Shown in pieces: positions 1-10,190 of a stretch of 47,300 bases of DNA. Source of the DNA: Tieghemiomyces parasiticus. Taxonomy: Eukaryota > Kickxellomycota > Dimargaritomycetes > Dimargaritales > Dimargaritaceae. The translations under genes were made by a program, and so were the position numbers. The DNA lies in assembly GCA_027575765.1 (NCBI GenBank), contig JANBPT010000292.1, positions 1 through 47,300 on the forward strand, written 5' to 3'. Every line of letters starts with the position of its first letter. The stretch's first letter is position 1. The notes beneath the pieces are model-generated. The model was not told the DNA's origin. It did not search any database and saw only the letters and a program-made list of their open reading frames with translations.

Positions 1-2233
1 AACCCGACGCGCTGGGGCATACTGACTTGCAGCATGACGCAAGGGGCGCAGGCCCGGAATGCCCTGCCTCCCCCTCTTTACCTAACGTATATCACGAAGA
101 AACATCAGCGATACACGCAAACGGTAACCTACTTCCTCATTCGACCATCAAGCAAGTTGACAATACAAGTGTAGAAAAATAAATTATCAGCCCCAGACGC
201 AAACAATAATGCGTTGATGAACAATACCGCGAAGAAATCGCGAAACCGGAGATACGGATGGGAATGGTTATTTTAGGGCCTGGCGTTGGAAACCGCGTGC
301 TAGAATTTTTACCAGGGCAAAGGGATATGGTAAGGTGGCATTGTACATCCTATTGTCGTTAGATAGGACGGCGGGGACTTCAAATCGGAAACTGGCCCTA
401 CAATGGTATCATAATGACGGTCCTCAGGATCCCGGCAACAATATCGATCTGCCCAGATTCCCATGCCCGCTGGTATTTGCCAGTACCCTGATGCACACAC
501 TGGTTAGCCTTCCCAGTCCTGTTAATCTAGTCTGTCCTGTCAATTCCCAGCCAGAGTTTACCCTCACCCCGCCCCCTTATAGTTAGAGGACAATGGACGT
601 CAACTTAAGCGGAAAATAATGACAGTTCCAGGAAAGTAGTCTAGAGACAATTAACCCAGCCCCAGCAGGTCTAGATACGCGAGTTAGCCGTGTATACCTT
701 ACTGGTGAGGGAGGGGGTAACCCTGAGCACACCATACACACTTAGGGCCTTTCCCAGGCGTATTGCTGTAGGTTGTAAAACTGCAAGGGTCCACGCCATA
801 GACCTGATTGTTACATTTCCTAATAATAGCTGAATAGGCCACCGTGTTAGATTCGGCCAGATACCACGCCCTTGGAACGCTTGTCGTGTCTACGCTGTTA
901 TGAAACCCTTCCAGAGGTTCGTAATGGCATGGTCGAGGAATCTTACATTTCTCCTATTCCAGCACTACACGTCCGATCGGTCCAAACGTACCCCCCCGAG
1001 AAAGTCGATTCAAAAATAACAGGGTCATGGCAACTAGTTTAACCAGTAGTATATGTGTACCGTTCCTAGCTTAACTGAGTATCCACAACCCTCTGGCATA
1101 GGAAAACACCTCTTCATCGAATCCACCACGTAATGCCTTTCACATCTCTAAAGTTGTGCACCTTTTCTCCCGGCTAGCTTCGCTTGGAACGTCGGTATAT
1201 TAGGGTCGTTGTATTAACAACCAGATACCCTACAATCGACATGGCTACCGTCACGCAAAGTTGGTGGGTAATGCACCTACAGGCACTTCCTTTCGTAAAA
1301 TTAACAAAGTCGTGTCTTACAGTGTGTGTGTCGCAATGTGCCCGATGTAGACACCAATATTGGTCACATTAGACCACTGGCCCCACAGCTTGCTAATTAT
1401 ACACAGGTTAACGCCCACGAGGTTTGTAAGATGTGATGGTTAGGGACTATTGTATAAATGCCGTTGCGGTACCTTACCTTTTGCACAACCTTGGTCACAA
1501 CGTACGCTGCTTCGCCTATCTTGTCGTTGTGAGCACCATAGGGTAAGGAATTGCCCGAATCGACCCATATGATCAACTTGATTGCGGTAATTTGGCCGAT
1601 AAATTCACCTCGACCCACTACAACTGCAAATCCAAGGGGTGCTTTTTCGTTCAACTGGGTAAGGCGCGGTACATTAAAGGGTTCTAAGGCATCGGGGGTG
1701 GACTAATAATTAGCGTGGAGGAGGAATAGCATAATACACGATCGAGAAAAATAAATAAATAAAAATAAAGAGGAGTGTTCGGTCAGCCTTCGGAAAGGCT
1801 AGCATGTGGTCGTCAAGTGGGAGGGGGGAGGGATTCACGAATTCTCTACGATGGAAACGAGGGGTTCGTCAGTATTTCTGAGTATGAAGGGCGAGAATAA
1901 GGGTTGCAGGCATAAGGGGGTCGTTTTTGAAAGGAAGTAGAGCGAAATGGCAGGTAAGTGTACATGCCAGGCAGACGGTGTGGCAAGGAAGAGAATAACC
2001 GATATAAAAAAAAAGTGAGTATAGAAACCGATAGAAAGCATAATGTATCCTAGCAGCGAAGTAAATATTCGTAACAAAGGGCAGTAAAGATGAGGAAGGA
2101 ATCCGAACTCCGGGTGATGATACGTTAGCCTGAACGCAGATATCCGGGCGGAGTGGCGGAATTAGGATAGATAGGCAGGAGAAGGGGGAAGAATCGAGTC
2201 CGCCGGCCCACCAACTCTCACCCGCTCTGAGGC
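1..2233. other. Intergenic region without a supported gene
   Basis: AT-richer than the coding parts of the window, with frequent stops in all frames and only short random ORFs. No tRNA, rRNA or transposon signature was seen. The last 400 bases lie downstream of the minus-strand gene ending at 2234 and probably hold its 3' UTR; an AT-rich stretch near 1748-1770 is a possible 3' processing region, but no site can be fixed. Confidence 0.6.
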
Positions 2234-3751
2234 TTAGGTGCATTTGACAAACGGCCCAAACATCCTCATCCAGAGTGGTTGCCGCGTGCGGGTATCTTCA
2301 GCCGTGGCCGCGGTCTCAGTGGAGATGGTTGACAGACGCGGATCAGTCACGGGTTCGGCTGGGGCAATGGTCGATGCCTCAGCACCATCCGGGGCCGATC
2401 GTTCCGACGACAGGGCGGTGGAAGGGGTGATTGGGAAAGTCGCAGTTTCGACAGGTGCAGTTGCGGTGGCCATGGCCGGTGGTTTGGCCTCCGCTTTAGG
2501 GGCTATGGGATCCATCATGGCGGTAAGGGCAGTGGAAGGGTCGAGGAGGGTGGGATCAACCGGTGCCTTTGGCTTGGATTTGCTGCGCTTGACCGACTTG
2601 GAACGGCTCGAACGTGTACGAGTTGGTAGTTGGGTGGCGGCGGCGACTGGCTTCACCGTTGCTGTGGGGTTGTCACCATCCGACTGCACAACCACAGCCT
2701 CATCCTCCGGCTCAGCTGGTTTATCGGCTGCCACCTCTGTCGGCTCAGGGGTAGGGCCGGTGGTGACATTCTCAGCAGCAGGAGCCGGGGCAGCTTCGTC
2801 GCTGGCTTCGACCGCCTCCTGGGTTTCAAGGGGTGAAGGGCCGCGCTGTAGGTTCTTGCGAGTCCAGGTACTGGCCTTTTTAAATGACATGGTGAGCGAG
2901 GCTAGATTACCCATGGAATGGCGGGTGGTTGGGCCGCGTGTTGATTCCGGGAGGGGTCGAAAGGCGACCAAAGGCGAGGTCGAGGAGGGCGGCAGCCCCG
3001 TGGTCTCCGGGTCATCGGTGGTAGACTCGACGGGAGCCGGGTAGGTGTCGGCTTCGTCGGTCGAGGTTGGAGTTGTCCCGGCGGCAGTCGAGGAGGTCTC
3101 GCGTCGGCGACGGAAGGGCATGGACCAGCGCTTAAATGTGGCGCTGGGCCCTAGGGTTTGGAACTGAGAGTTACCCGACTCGCTCTCCTCGCGGGTTTCA
3201 TTAGCCCCTTCGGCGGCGGCGGCGAGGATGTGCTCCCTGGTGGGTGAGCGAGGGTTCTCCTGACGGATGCTGGATTTACGTACTGGTATCTGCTGACTGA
3301 TACAACTGGAGCGGAAGAAGTTTTGCATTTCAAACGAGTCCTGGGACCCGTTCAGCGGGGCGGCGGCGCTAGTGGCGTCAGACTCCTCGGGGACTGCAGT
3401 CCCGTCACCTGGGGTACTTTGCTCGGCCGGGGCAATGACGGAGGCGGTGCAGCTATGGTCCTGTCGAAGTGGACTGCGCACCGGGGGGGCTCCATAATGT
3501 GACCAGCCGACGCCAAAGGAGGCCGGTACGTGGGTTGCACCGGTCGGCCGAGGAATTCTCGAGGTCAGCTTCGCATGCGCAGCCTGTACATCGGTCCCTG
3601 ATGTGGGTGGACCGTCTGCCGTCCCAGCTCGGACAACTTCGCTTAGGCGGGTATCGAAGGCGGCTAGGAGCTCCGTCGAGAAGGAGAAGGTCATCGGGCG
3701 TTCAGGTCTGAGGTGGTAGTCCTCTGGCCCCTGCTTATACGGGGAGGCCAT
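2234..3751 (-). CDS. Hypothetical Ser/Thr/Pro/Ala-rich disordered protein (505 aa)
   Basis: I do not recognise a family. The open frame extends upstream to 3922, but the first 57 codons are Pro/Arg/His-rich and UTR-like, so I place the start at the ATG at 3751, which begins MASPYKQGPEDYHLRPERP. The first 45 residues are the least repetitive and contain a short predicted helix (TELLAAFDTRLSEVV), perhaps the only folded part. Most of the rest is low-complexity Thr/Pro/Ala/Glu sequence. A basic Ser/Arg/Lys stretch (TRSSRSKSVKRSKSKPK) about 130 residues from the C-terminus could be a nuclear-localisation or phosphorylation segment. Two RKSS/RRRR-like basic Ser sites look like kinase substrates. 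The protein ends with a short hydrophobic/aromatic tail (LWMRMFGPFVKCT) that lacks a proper CaaX box. The opposite strand also carries a long open frame (2238-3044), but its Gly/Val/Ala composition marks it as a shadow. No intron is needed. Confidence 0.6.
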   Translation of the reverse strand: MASPYKQGPEDYHLRPERPMTFSFSTELLAAFDTRLSEVVRAGTADGPPTSGTDVQAAHAKLTSRIPRPTGATHVPASFGVGWSHYGAPPVRSPLRQDHSCTASVIAPAEQSTPGDGTAVPEESDATSAAAPLNGSQDSFEMQNFFRSSCISQQIPVRKSSIRQENPRSPTREHILAAAAEGANETREESESGNSQFQTLGPSATFKRWSMPFRRRRETSSTAAGTTPTSTDEADTYPAPVESTTDDPETTGLPPSSTSPLVAFRPLPESTRGPTTRHSMGNLASLTMSFKKASTWTRKNLQRGPSPLETQEAVEASDEAAPAPAAENVTTGPTPEPTEVAADKPAEPEDEAVVVQSDGDNPTATVKPVAAATQLPTRTRSSRSKSVKRSKSKPKAPVDPTLLDPSTALTAMMDPIAPKAEAKPPAMATATAPVETATFPITPSTALSSERSAPDGAEASTIAPAEPVTDPRLSTISTETAATAEDTRTRQPLWMRMFGPFVKCT

Positions 3752-5988
3752 GGCGGGGGAGGGATGGTTGACAAGCGGTGGGTGCTGCACTGACCTACAC
3801 ACTGCAGCCGGAGGAGGAGGGGTTAGAGTCAAGGCGCGAAAATAAGTATGGCAGACTGGACGGGGGCTCAGCGGCAGAAAAGGCGGATGGCGAGCGCGGC
3901 GTTGCAAATGCGGTCGGTTCACGCGATTTGTCGGGCTTGGAGGAGAAACGTAGGGCGGAGTTGGAAAAAAAAGCGTACTCTGGGAGGGGGGTAAGTACGG
4001 ACGGTGGAGCCTGGATAGAGAGGGAAGCGGCTTAGACTAATTGAGGGGGAAGCAGAGCCTATGAATGTCTACGCACAAGGAACGAATGACTGTGGAACAG
4101 GAAAAAAAAAAAAACTCGCGGCGAGAATAACAGACGGGGCGCAAAAGGAATAGAACAGAGACGCCCGTAAAGTAGGCCGTGGGACGGTTGAAATACGGAG
4201 GTGTGGGGTGATAACCGCCTAGCGCTGTACAGCACGCGGGCAGCCGCAAGGAAAACGTGGAGGTGTGCAGGTCGAGGCGACGATGAGCGCACCATGCAAT
4301 AGAGCTGGTGCGTTGAGTATGGGAGGCTTCGAGCACTGAGCAACCGCTTCGACTAATTAAAGGAATTGGGCGCCTAGCGCGGGCCGCCTAGGGTACTGTC
4401 CAGGGGCCGAGGGCGGACTATAGACGGGGGGGGGACGAAGGAGCTACAGTACGAGCAGGAGTGCAAACGACGAGGAGGGGCATCAATCAGGGGATATAGT
4501 AGAGGAACAGGGGGGTAGATCGCAGCGAGGCTGTGCAATGGTAGTGGTGCGAGGCCTGTAAGCCAAAAGGAGTTATCGAAGCGCCAACTAACGACTGGTG
4601 AAGTCCGAAATGGGTGATGAATACCAACTGCAATCATTGTACCACCGAGGCGTAGCCACCGCCATTGACCCTGCTCATCGAGCGGGTGATTTCCCAACAC
4701 CACAAACCTAGGAGTCAGCATCAGCAACAGCAAGTCCCTGCTAGAAGGAGAGGGGATGCCATTCTTAAGTTGAGAGTGAATGGGCCGCCATATTAAAAGA
4801 TACTGCATTTTAAACGACCTTATTATGTGTAGCCCCCTCCCAACAGCAGGCTTTCCGATCCGATCCGAATGTTACGGACACTCAGCAAATAGACTCTGAT
4901 TAGGAGCGCCTTTCGTGGCCTCCGCTACTAATTACAGCTCATCAAGGCCATCTACTCTTTATCCCTAAGCGTAACCAACCGAAAAACTCGATATTGACCA
5001 CCCGAATCGACACCCATTGCCCCTATTGGTCCAGCCTCAACTGACTTGTATAGGGCGACGTAATAAAATTCAGAACAAACAGAGTACCAGGCTTGTTCGT
5101 TTCTCGCGCCCCGCCCGCTACCAAATTCCTCAGCTTTAAAATGGGCGGCTTGATGATCGCTTCCATACTAGGGTAGGTTAACGATTTCAGCTCTGTCCAT
5201 TTACAGCCATGAGATTATCCTTTGCAAGCTTAGGACCAGGGTGATACAGGGGGAAGAGGGTGTGTGTTGGAATACAGGGACAACTCGAGGAAAGAATCAG
5301 CCCGCTAGTTCGTGTTTTTAACCTTAGTCATTCACGGAATGATTCATGCTTTCTGCGTGGTTTATTCGAAAGAAGCTTGCGGCTGGGTGCCCAGGTCTGC
5401 TGTTTTATCGCCGGATTCACCATCCGAGTCTGTTCAAATTCAGGAACGCCAGAGCATTGAGCTTACGCGGGGAGCGTACTAGTAGCCTCCAAAAATAATA
5501 ATATCCGGATGTGGAGTACACTGAATCACCCTTGATGTCAGGACTAAACAACGAGGCGTCATGGATTTCCGAGGGGGAAAAGTGGGTCCAGTGGTATTGA
5601 TTGCCCGGATATTAACTACGTGTAGTCCAGTGACAGAAGGTGGCTAAGGACAGGTTCGGGCCACTATCATCTCCCCCCCCCATTATCCGAGCCGCACAGA
5701 CTACCCAACAAACCTCGAATCTAGCATCGCCCGCCGCGTCAGGTTGTACCCTCCACCGCTATCCCGGAGGCGCACGCTTCCACCCACTTAATCTATCCGG
5801 CACGTACCTAGCAACCCTTCCCCTCAGTTAGCCCTCTTAGCTGCCGAGCGTTGTTGACTCAGATTAATCAATAAACAGGATACACTTAAGATTATTTATC
5901 AAAATTAAACTCGATGTACTACCCGCAGAGCATCATCATTTTTTTTTATATAGATTAACATCCTGAGGCATGGCCACGGGCAGTCGAT
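3752..5988. other. Intergenic region, promoter side of the 3751 gene, no gene seen
   Basis: The 300 bases next to the ATG at 3751 are purine-rich on the plus strand, meaning pyrimidine-rich on the coding strand, as is usual for promoters and 5' UTRs in this window. A 12-13-base A run sits near 4102. Beyond about 4.8 kb the sequence is AT-richer with many stops. Minus-strand open frames of up to 144 codons (4374-4808) have no coding-like composition. I see no RNA gene or mobile element. Confidence 0.5.
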
Positions 5989-7265
5989 TTAAGCCTTAGC
6001 CGCCAACCGTTCCAACACGGTCAATTCAGGCGCCTGGGGATCCATCCGGGGTCGCACTGTTGACGCCATCTGGCGGGCGTGCTCCTGGAGGGTATTCAGG
6101 AATGGCCGGATGTTGTCAACCTCGTCCTCTTCCCACACGGCGCACACCACCTCATCCACGTCACCGGAGAGTGCCTGCCCCTGGGGCACCAGAGCGTCCA
6201 GCCAGGCGACCAGCTCGGCGTTTTGGTTCTGCGACCGACGTAGGCAGGCCTTGTCTACCACCATGTAGAATTCAGTGATGAGTTGGGTGTAGTTGAGGAC
6301 TTCCTGTGCCAGCTCCCGCTTCTCAACCGACCAATCGGCGGTGCCGTCGGAAATTCCGTCGTCGTCGTCCTCCTCCTCCTTTTCTTCTTGTTCGTCTCCA
6401 TCGCCATCCTCCTGCTTCTCACCGGCTTTAGAATCTTTGCCGGCATTTTCCTCGCTACCGTCTGCCTCACCGCCACTACCCTCCGCCAAAGTCTCACCCA
6501 ATTCCCGGGCGGCATCGGCCACTAGGGGGGTAATATCCAGGACCCATTTCCGGCGCACAGCCTGAAGATTGTTTCGAGGTCCGCCATGGAGGGCCTTACA
6601 GGCGTCCCAGCTGAGCTGGGCGTTACTCAAGGTGCGCTGCTGGAGATCCTTGGGCAGAGTGCGGCCACGGACGGTTAGGGCAAACGACTCGGCGACGCTG
6701 GTGAACAGCGCCGCCAGGCGGGAGAGGAGGTCCCGCGTGAGGGCCAGGTAGGCGTCCAGAAAGGTCTCACCCGCCGATGTCGGTAGCGTCTTGATAAAAG
6801 AGACCAGTAGCGGTAGGCGTTCCTTGATCATTCGGTCCGCCGCCGCCTGGCCTAGGACGGCCACGTCGGCGTTATTGAAACTGAGAGCGATTTTGGTGCA
6901 CTCGTCTTCGATGCGTGCGGTCAGGTCCTCTGTAAATATAGGTAGGTAGGTATGAGTCGATAAGTGTGTTAGGCACAAACATACGCACAGAGTCGCTTGC
7001 GCTTCGGACGGTCAAAAATCCCGTCTTTGCTAAACTGCACCAGAGCGGTCTCGCCTCAGGAATCAAGTAACCCCTCTCCGCCACCGTCGTTTCGCTTACC
7101 GGTCAGGGCGCGCAGCATCGTGCCCTCGGCATCGAGCTGGAGGGTTGAATCGCGGTTGTACTGCCGGAACTCCGGGTTACCGATCAGGCTCTCGATAGTG
7201 GCGCATTGCTTGCTAAGCTGGACCAGGGTTTTCAGGTACCTAACGTGGGATTCGTTGGTCGCCAT
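5989..7265 (-). CDS. Cyclin-D1-binding protein 1 (GCIP/CCNDBP1)-like protein, two exons
   Basis: Spliced model on the minus strand: exon 1 is 7265-7100 and exon 2 is 6929-5989, with a 170-bp intron (6930-7099) that has a GTAAGC donor and a TTTACAG acceptor. Phase 1 matches on both sides and the product is 368 aa. Exon 1 starts MATNESHVRYLKTLVQL at the ATG at 7265. The helical body includes an ALSFNNADVAVLGQAAAD segment, then a TLPTSAGETFLDAYLAL segment that matches the conserved GCIP core, and later LSWDACKALHGGPRNN, corresponding to the 'WDAC' stretch of the family. A strongly acidic low-complexity insert (about residues 220-265) separates the N- and C-terminal helical halves. In animals GCIP is a helical HLH-type protein that binds cyclin D and dampens E2F transcription; in fungi its role is little known. 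It lies in tandem with the F-box gene, whose stop is 363 bp upstream of this ATG. The splice model is firm; the family call is moderate. Confidence 0.72.
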
Positions 7266-7628
7266 CGTGGAAACGGAATGTTACAATGAAGCAAAGAATC
7301 AGCACTTGAAAAGAATGCGTGTGTCTGATATTAAAAAGGGGGCGACGATTCCCCGGACCTACCTTGGGAATAATGCCTCGGCCCAGACTTTTACAGTGAA
7401 ACACGTTAGAGAGGTTGAAAAGCCGCTTTTTCTCATCCAGCGTACGGGGGCCCTGGAACGGCCTCTCGGCCGACCATTTTTATATCAGTATTCCCGGTCG
7501 TAACCAATAAAACTTCGACGGACCATGCAAGCGGCTACATGTACAGTTTATTAACCTTTACAACAGGTACCTCAGTCTAATTTATTAGCCCCTCCCCGGA
7601 CCTTACTACTTCCAACCCATCAAACGGC
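7266..7628. promoter_or_regulatory. Spacer holding the 5' region of the GCIP-like gene and the 3' UTR of the F-box gene
   Basis: This 363-bp gap separates two minus-strand genes. It must contain the promoter and 5' UTR of the gene starting at 7265 and the 3' end of the gene ending at 7629. A minus-strand AAGGTAGGT near 7360 looks like a splice donor, so a 5' UTR intron is possible but unproven. Nothing else is recognisable. Confidence 0.45.
7581..7586 (-). terminator. Possible poly(A) signal AATAAA of the F-box gene
   Basis: A canonical AATAAA hexamer on the minus strand lies about 43 bases downstream of the stop codon of the F-box gene at 7629-7631. Position and orientation suit 3'-end processing. 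A second TTTATT-type run lies near 7547. Confidence 0.45.
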
Positions 7629-9230
7629 TCAGATCGCGGAGTAGGACCGGACCCGTGAGAAGTAGAAAGGTTGGAAATTGTCCAACGCATACTCTGACTC
7701 CTCATTATCTCGGGCAGTGTCGTAGCTAACGTACCGCTGCCAGCTAAGCCGGTTGTGCCGACCACGGGACGTGCTCTTGATCTGGAGATCGATGCGGAAA
7801 GACTTGGCCGGCTTCGCCGGATCGCGGAGAATGACAACCACCCGGTTCCCGTCGTGGACAACGTAACGGCCGCGCATGATGCCCTTGAGCGGACGAGCAA
7901 TATCCCAGTGGAGGCTGCGGGTGACTGACCGGGGCTCATCGGTGGTCAGGTACTTGATGCAGCGACCATCACGGTAGAATCGAAGGTAGCGGAAGTAGGT
8001 AACCACGTGGACCGGTTGGTGCCAAACGTCCTCGGTACGGCCCTGTCGGATGTAACAGCAGGTCGACGTGTACATGCCGTCCCACCGCACTCGCGGCCGG
8101 TCCATGTAGAACCGCCGCCAATCGTGGGCGTAGCGGGTGGTGGCCAGGTCGTTGAGATATCGCCGGACTTGATAGGCCCGGACGGGCTCTAATTCGGAGA
8201 GCGCCGAGTCGGTGGCAGTCAAGGGTCCCGAGGGTGTGATGGTAGGCGAGGCGGGGGTGGGTTTAGCGGTATCAAGGCGCCCCTTGAAAACCGACCTCTC
8301 CTGGCGGGACGGTGCCGTATTAATTGACGACTCGAGGATATCCCAATCGGCCGCGCTGGCCACGTTCATCATGAGGGCGGGGATGGTGGTAGCAGCGGGG
8401 CTATCGCTCACGTCGGCAAAGACCGGGGAGCTGAAGACAAACTCACAGGCCCAGCACCAAAGCGAGGCGTCCCGGGCCAGACAGCGAAACATTTGGCATA
8501 CGCGGGAGAAGTTGGCCACGGACGCCACGTCGAGCGTTAGCAGATGGCGCAGAATAACCAGGAGGAGTTCCGGTGGGAGGCTGGCAAAGTAGAAGGGTTG
8601 GTGGGCCGAGGCGGGCGTGGGAGCTGGGACGGTATCCAGACGAGCGTTGCAAAGTTGCTTAATCAACTGATCCACGTCGCGGTCGGCCGCTGTCTCGTAT
8701 TCTGATGCGCTCTCTACCTGCGCCACCAGAGCGGCCAGGTCTTGGTCATCCGGGGTCGCACCCGCACTAGCCAGGGCCGCCGGCCGGGTCGCGCTCTGGA
8801 CCTTGGTGGGGGCTGCGGAAGGTCTGGCCGGCGGCAACAAGTTATTAGCGGTGGTGGTGGGAGCGCTTGACGGGACGGTCGCCTTAGTCTGGGCCGGCAG
8901 TGGCACGACCAATTTTCGGTAGAGCTCGTCGACATGGCTGTAGCGTTTGAAGGCCCGCTGGTAGTGATTGAGGGCCTCTCCCAACTGTGACTCCTGCTCG
9001 AAGGTTACGGCTTGGATGTAGAGCGTCAGGGCCTCCTCCTCGCGACGACTGAGCGGTTCGTGGCCCTTGAGCAACTGACGGAGGGACTCCGGCAAGGCAC
9101 TACCTTGGCTCGAAGTGGCGTCCGCCCGTGTGACGTCCTTGCCGGTCCGTTTGGCCCTGACCTCGGCCTGCCACTGTCTGCGGAAGGCATCCAGGTCGAT
9201 TTGGTTATCCCCGGGGGGCTGGTCGGCCAT
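7629..9230 (-). CDS. F-box protein of the FBXO9 / Hrt3 / Pof7 type
   Basis: Single exon, 533 aa, starting MADQPPGDNQIDLDAFRRQW at the ATG at 9230. The order of parts matches FBXO9: an N-terminal helix; a TPR-like or MIT-like helical pair at about residues 60-107 (EEEALTLYIQAVTFEQESQL, then GEALNHYQRAFKRYSHVDEL); an Ala/Pro/Thr-rich linker; an F-box at about 213-260 (SLPPELLLVILRHLLTLDVA, then RVCQMFRCLARDASLW); a variable linker; and the FBXO9-specific C-terminal domain at about 365-435 with RPRVRWDGMYTSTCCYIRQG followed by YFRYLRFYRDGRCIKYLTTD. By family knowledge it should be the substrate receptor of an SCF (Skp1-cullin-F-box) ubiquitin ligase. Human FBXO9 is about 440 aa; the excess here is low-complexity linker. 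Human FBXO9 targets TEL2/TTI1 and tunes mTORC1; whether that holds here is unknown. Confidence 0.9.
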   Translation of the reverse strand: MADQPPGDNQIDLDAFRRQWQAEVRAKRTGKDVTRADATSSQGSALPESLRQLLKGHEPLSRREEEALTLYIQAVTFEQESQLGEALNHYQRAFKRYSHVDELYRKLVVPLPAQTKATVPSSAPTTTANNLLPPARPSAAPTKVQSATRPAALASAGATPDDQDLAALVAQVESASEYETAADRDVDQLIKQLCNARLDTVPAPTPASAHQPFYFASLPPELLLVILRHLLTLDVASVANFSRVCQMFRCLARDASLWCWACEFVFSSPVFADVSDSPAATTIPALMMNVASAADWDILESSINTAPSRQERSVFKGRLDTAKPTPASPTITPSGPLTATDSALSELEPVRAYQVRRYLNDLATTRYAHDWRRFYMDRPRVRWDGMYTSTCCYIRQGRTEDVWHQPVHVVTYFRYLRFYRDGRCIKYLTTDEPRSVTRSLHWDIARPLKGIMRGRYVVHDGNRVVVILRDPAKPAKSFRIDLQIKSTSRGRHNRLSWQRYVSYDTARDNEESEYALDNFQPFYFSRVRSYSAI

Positions 9231-10190
9231 GGCGTAATGGAAGAGGGATGAATAATGTAGGGCGTCCGCGGTAGGCTGAAATGGCGATTGACCATGCGCA
9301 TGGGGTTAAGAGGATATCAGGCCCTGGGAGTAACGACGAAACTACGGGGCGGATAAATGGGCATACTAAACGTCGGACGGCAACCTGAGGCGACAGCTGA
9401 TGGTCATGAGGGAGCCAGTACAAAGGGGTACGGGCACAATGGGTTGAGCGACGGCAGAGACAGGGTTATGGCATCGACCAACCAACCGATGTATAGTTGA
9501 CGCGGCCGGCTTGCCCGCAGTTGAGAAGAGTGGTGGAGTAAAAGGTGAGAGAGGGGGTAGCAGCCTAGTTAGGGGAGTGGAGATGATGCGTCATACGCCT
9601 GCGTGTAAGGAACAGTGCTATGCGCCTGAAGCTATTATCGGTCTGCCAAACGCTAACCGATTTTACCAACGTGTAGCAAAGCCAATGGTCGATTTGATGG
9701 CCCGCGTCGGTAGTGCGGTTTAGTGCTTCGATATGGTATTCCACAACGGCAGCATCTTGGTTGTGTTTTAAAAGGCCAAAGGGAAAATGTCAGGGCTGAG
9801 CGAGTGACCGCCAATAAAGGCGGATACGTGGGTCCGAGGCAGACTGTAGTGGCTGGCTTACTACGGGAGTAACCTATTCAAAACCCTCGGTGGCGGAGTC
9901 GACGATGGTACATGCTTTATAAAGGCTCTGTCCGCCAACGGATAGCATACACAACTAGAGCAGAGCCAGCCTCCTTTCTATTCGGCGCATGGTTGAGGGG
10001 GGAGGGCCGAGACACCAACGAGAGCTATGTTCGGCGGGACATCAGCCGTTCCGCTGTATGTGATTGTGGAGCCGCGTTCTGGGGGTTTTAACGTTATTTA
10101 CATCGCCTGAGGCACAAGGAGAGGGGAAGAGCAGTTGCCTAGGGAGGCCGAGGAGTAGCATTACAAGGCAAAATAAAAGATAGCGCAGCC
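9231..10190. other. Intergenic region upstream of the F-box gene
   Basis: Contains the promoter side of the minus-strand F-box gene. A perfect 12-bp palindrome CCATGCGCATGG occurs at 9292-9303, about 62 bp upstream of its ATG, and could be a dimeric factor site. The rest has many stops and no supported ORF. The plus-strand frame at 9511-9723 is short and lacks coding features. Confidence 0.4.

Noticed and set aside
2238..3044. 268-codon plus-strand frame opposite the orphan gene
   Set aside because: Val/Gly/Ala/Ser-rich mirror of a Thr/Pro/Ala-rich coding frame; the minus-strand frame is longer and has charged motifs, so this is a shadow.
4374..4808. 144-codon minus-strand frame
   Set aside because: No domain, no coding-like composition, surrounded by AT-rich intergenic sequence.
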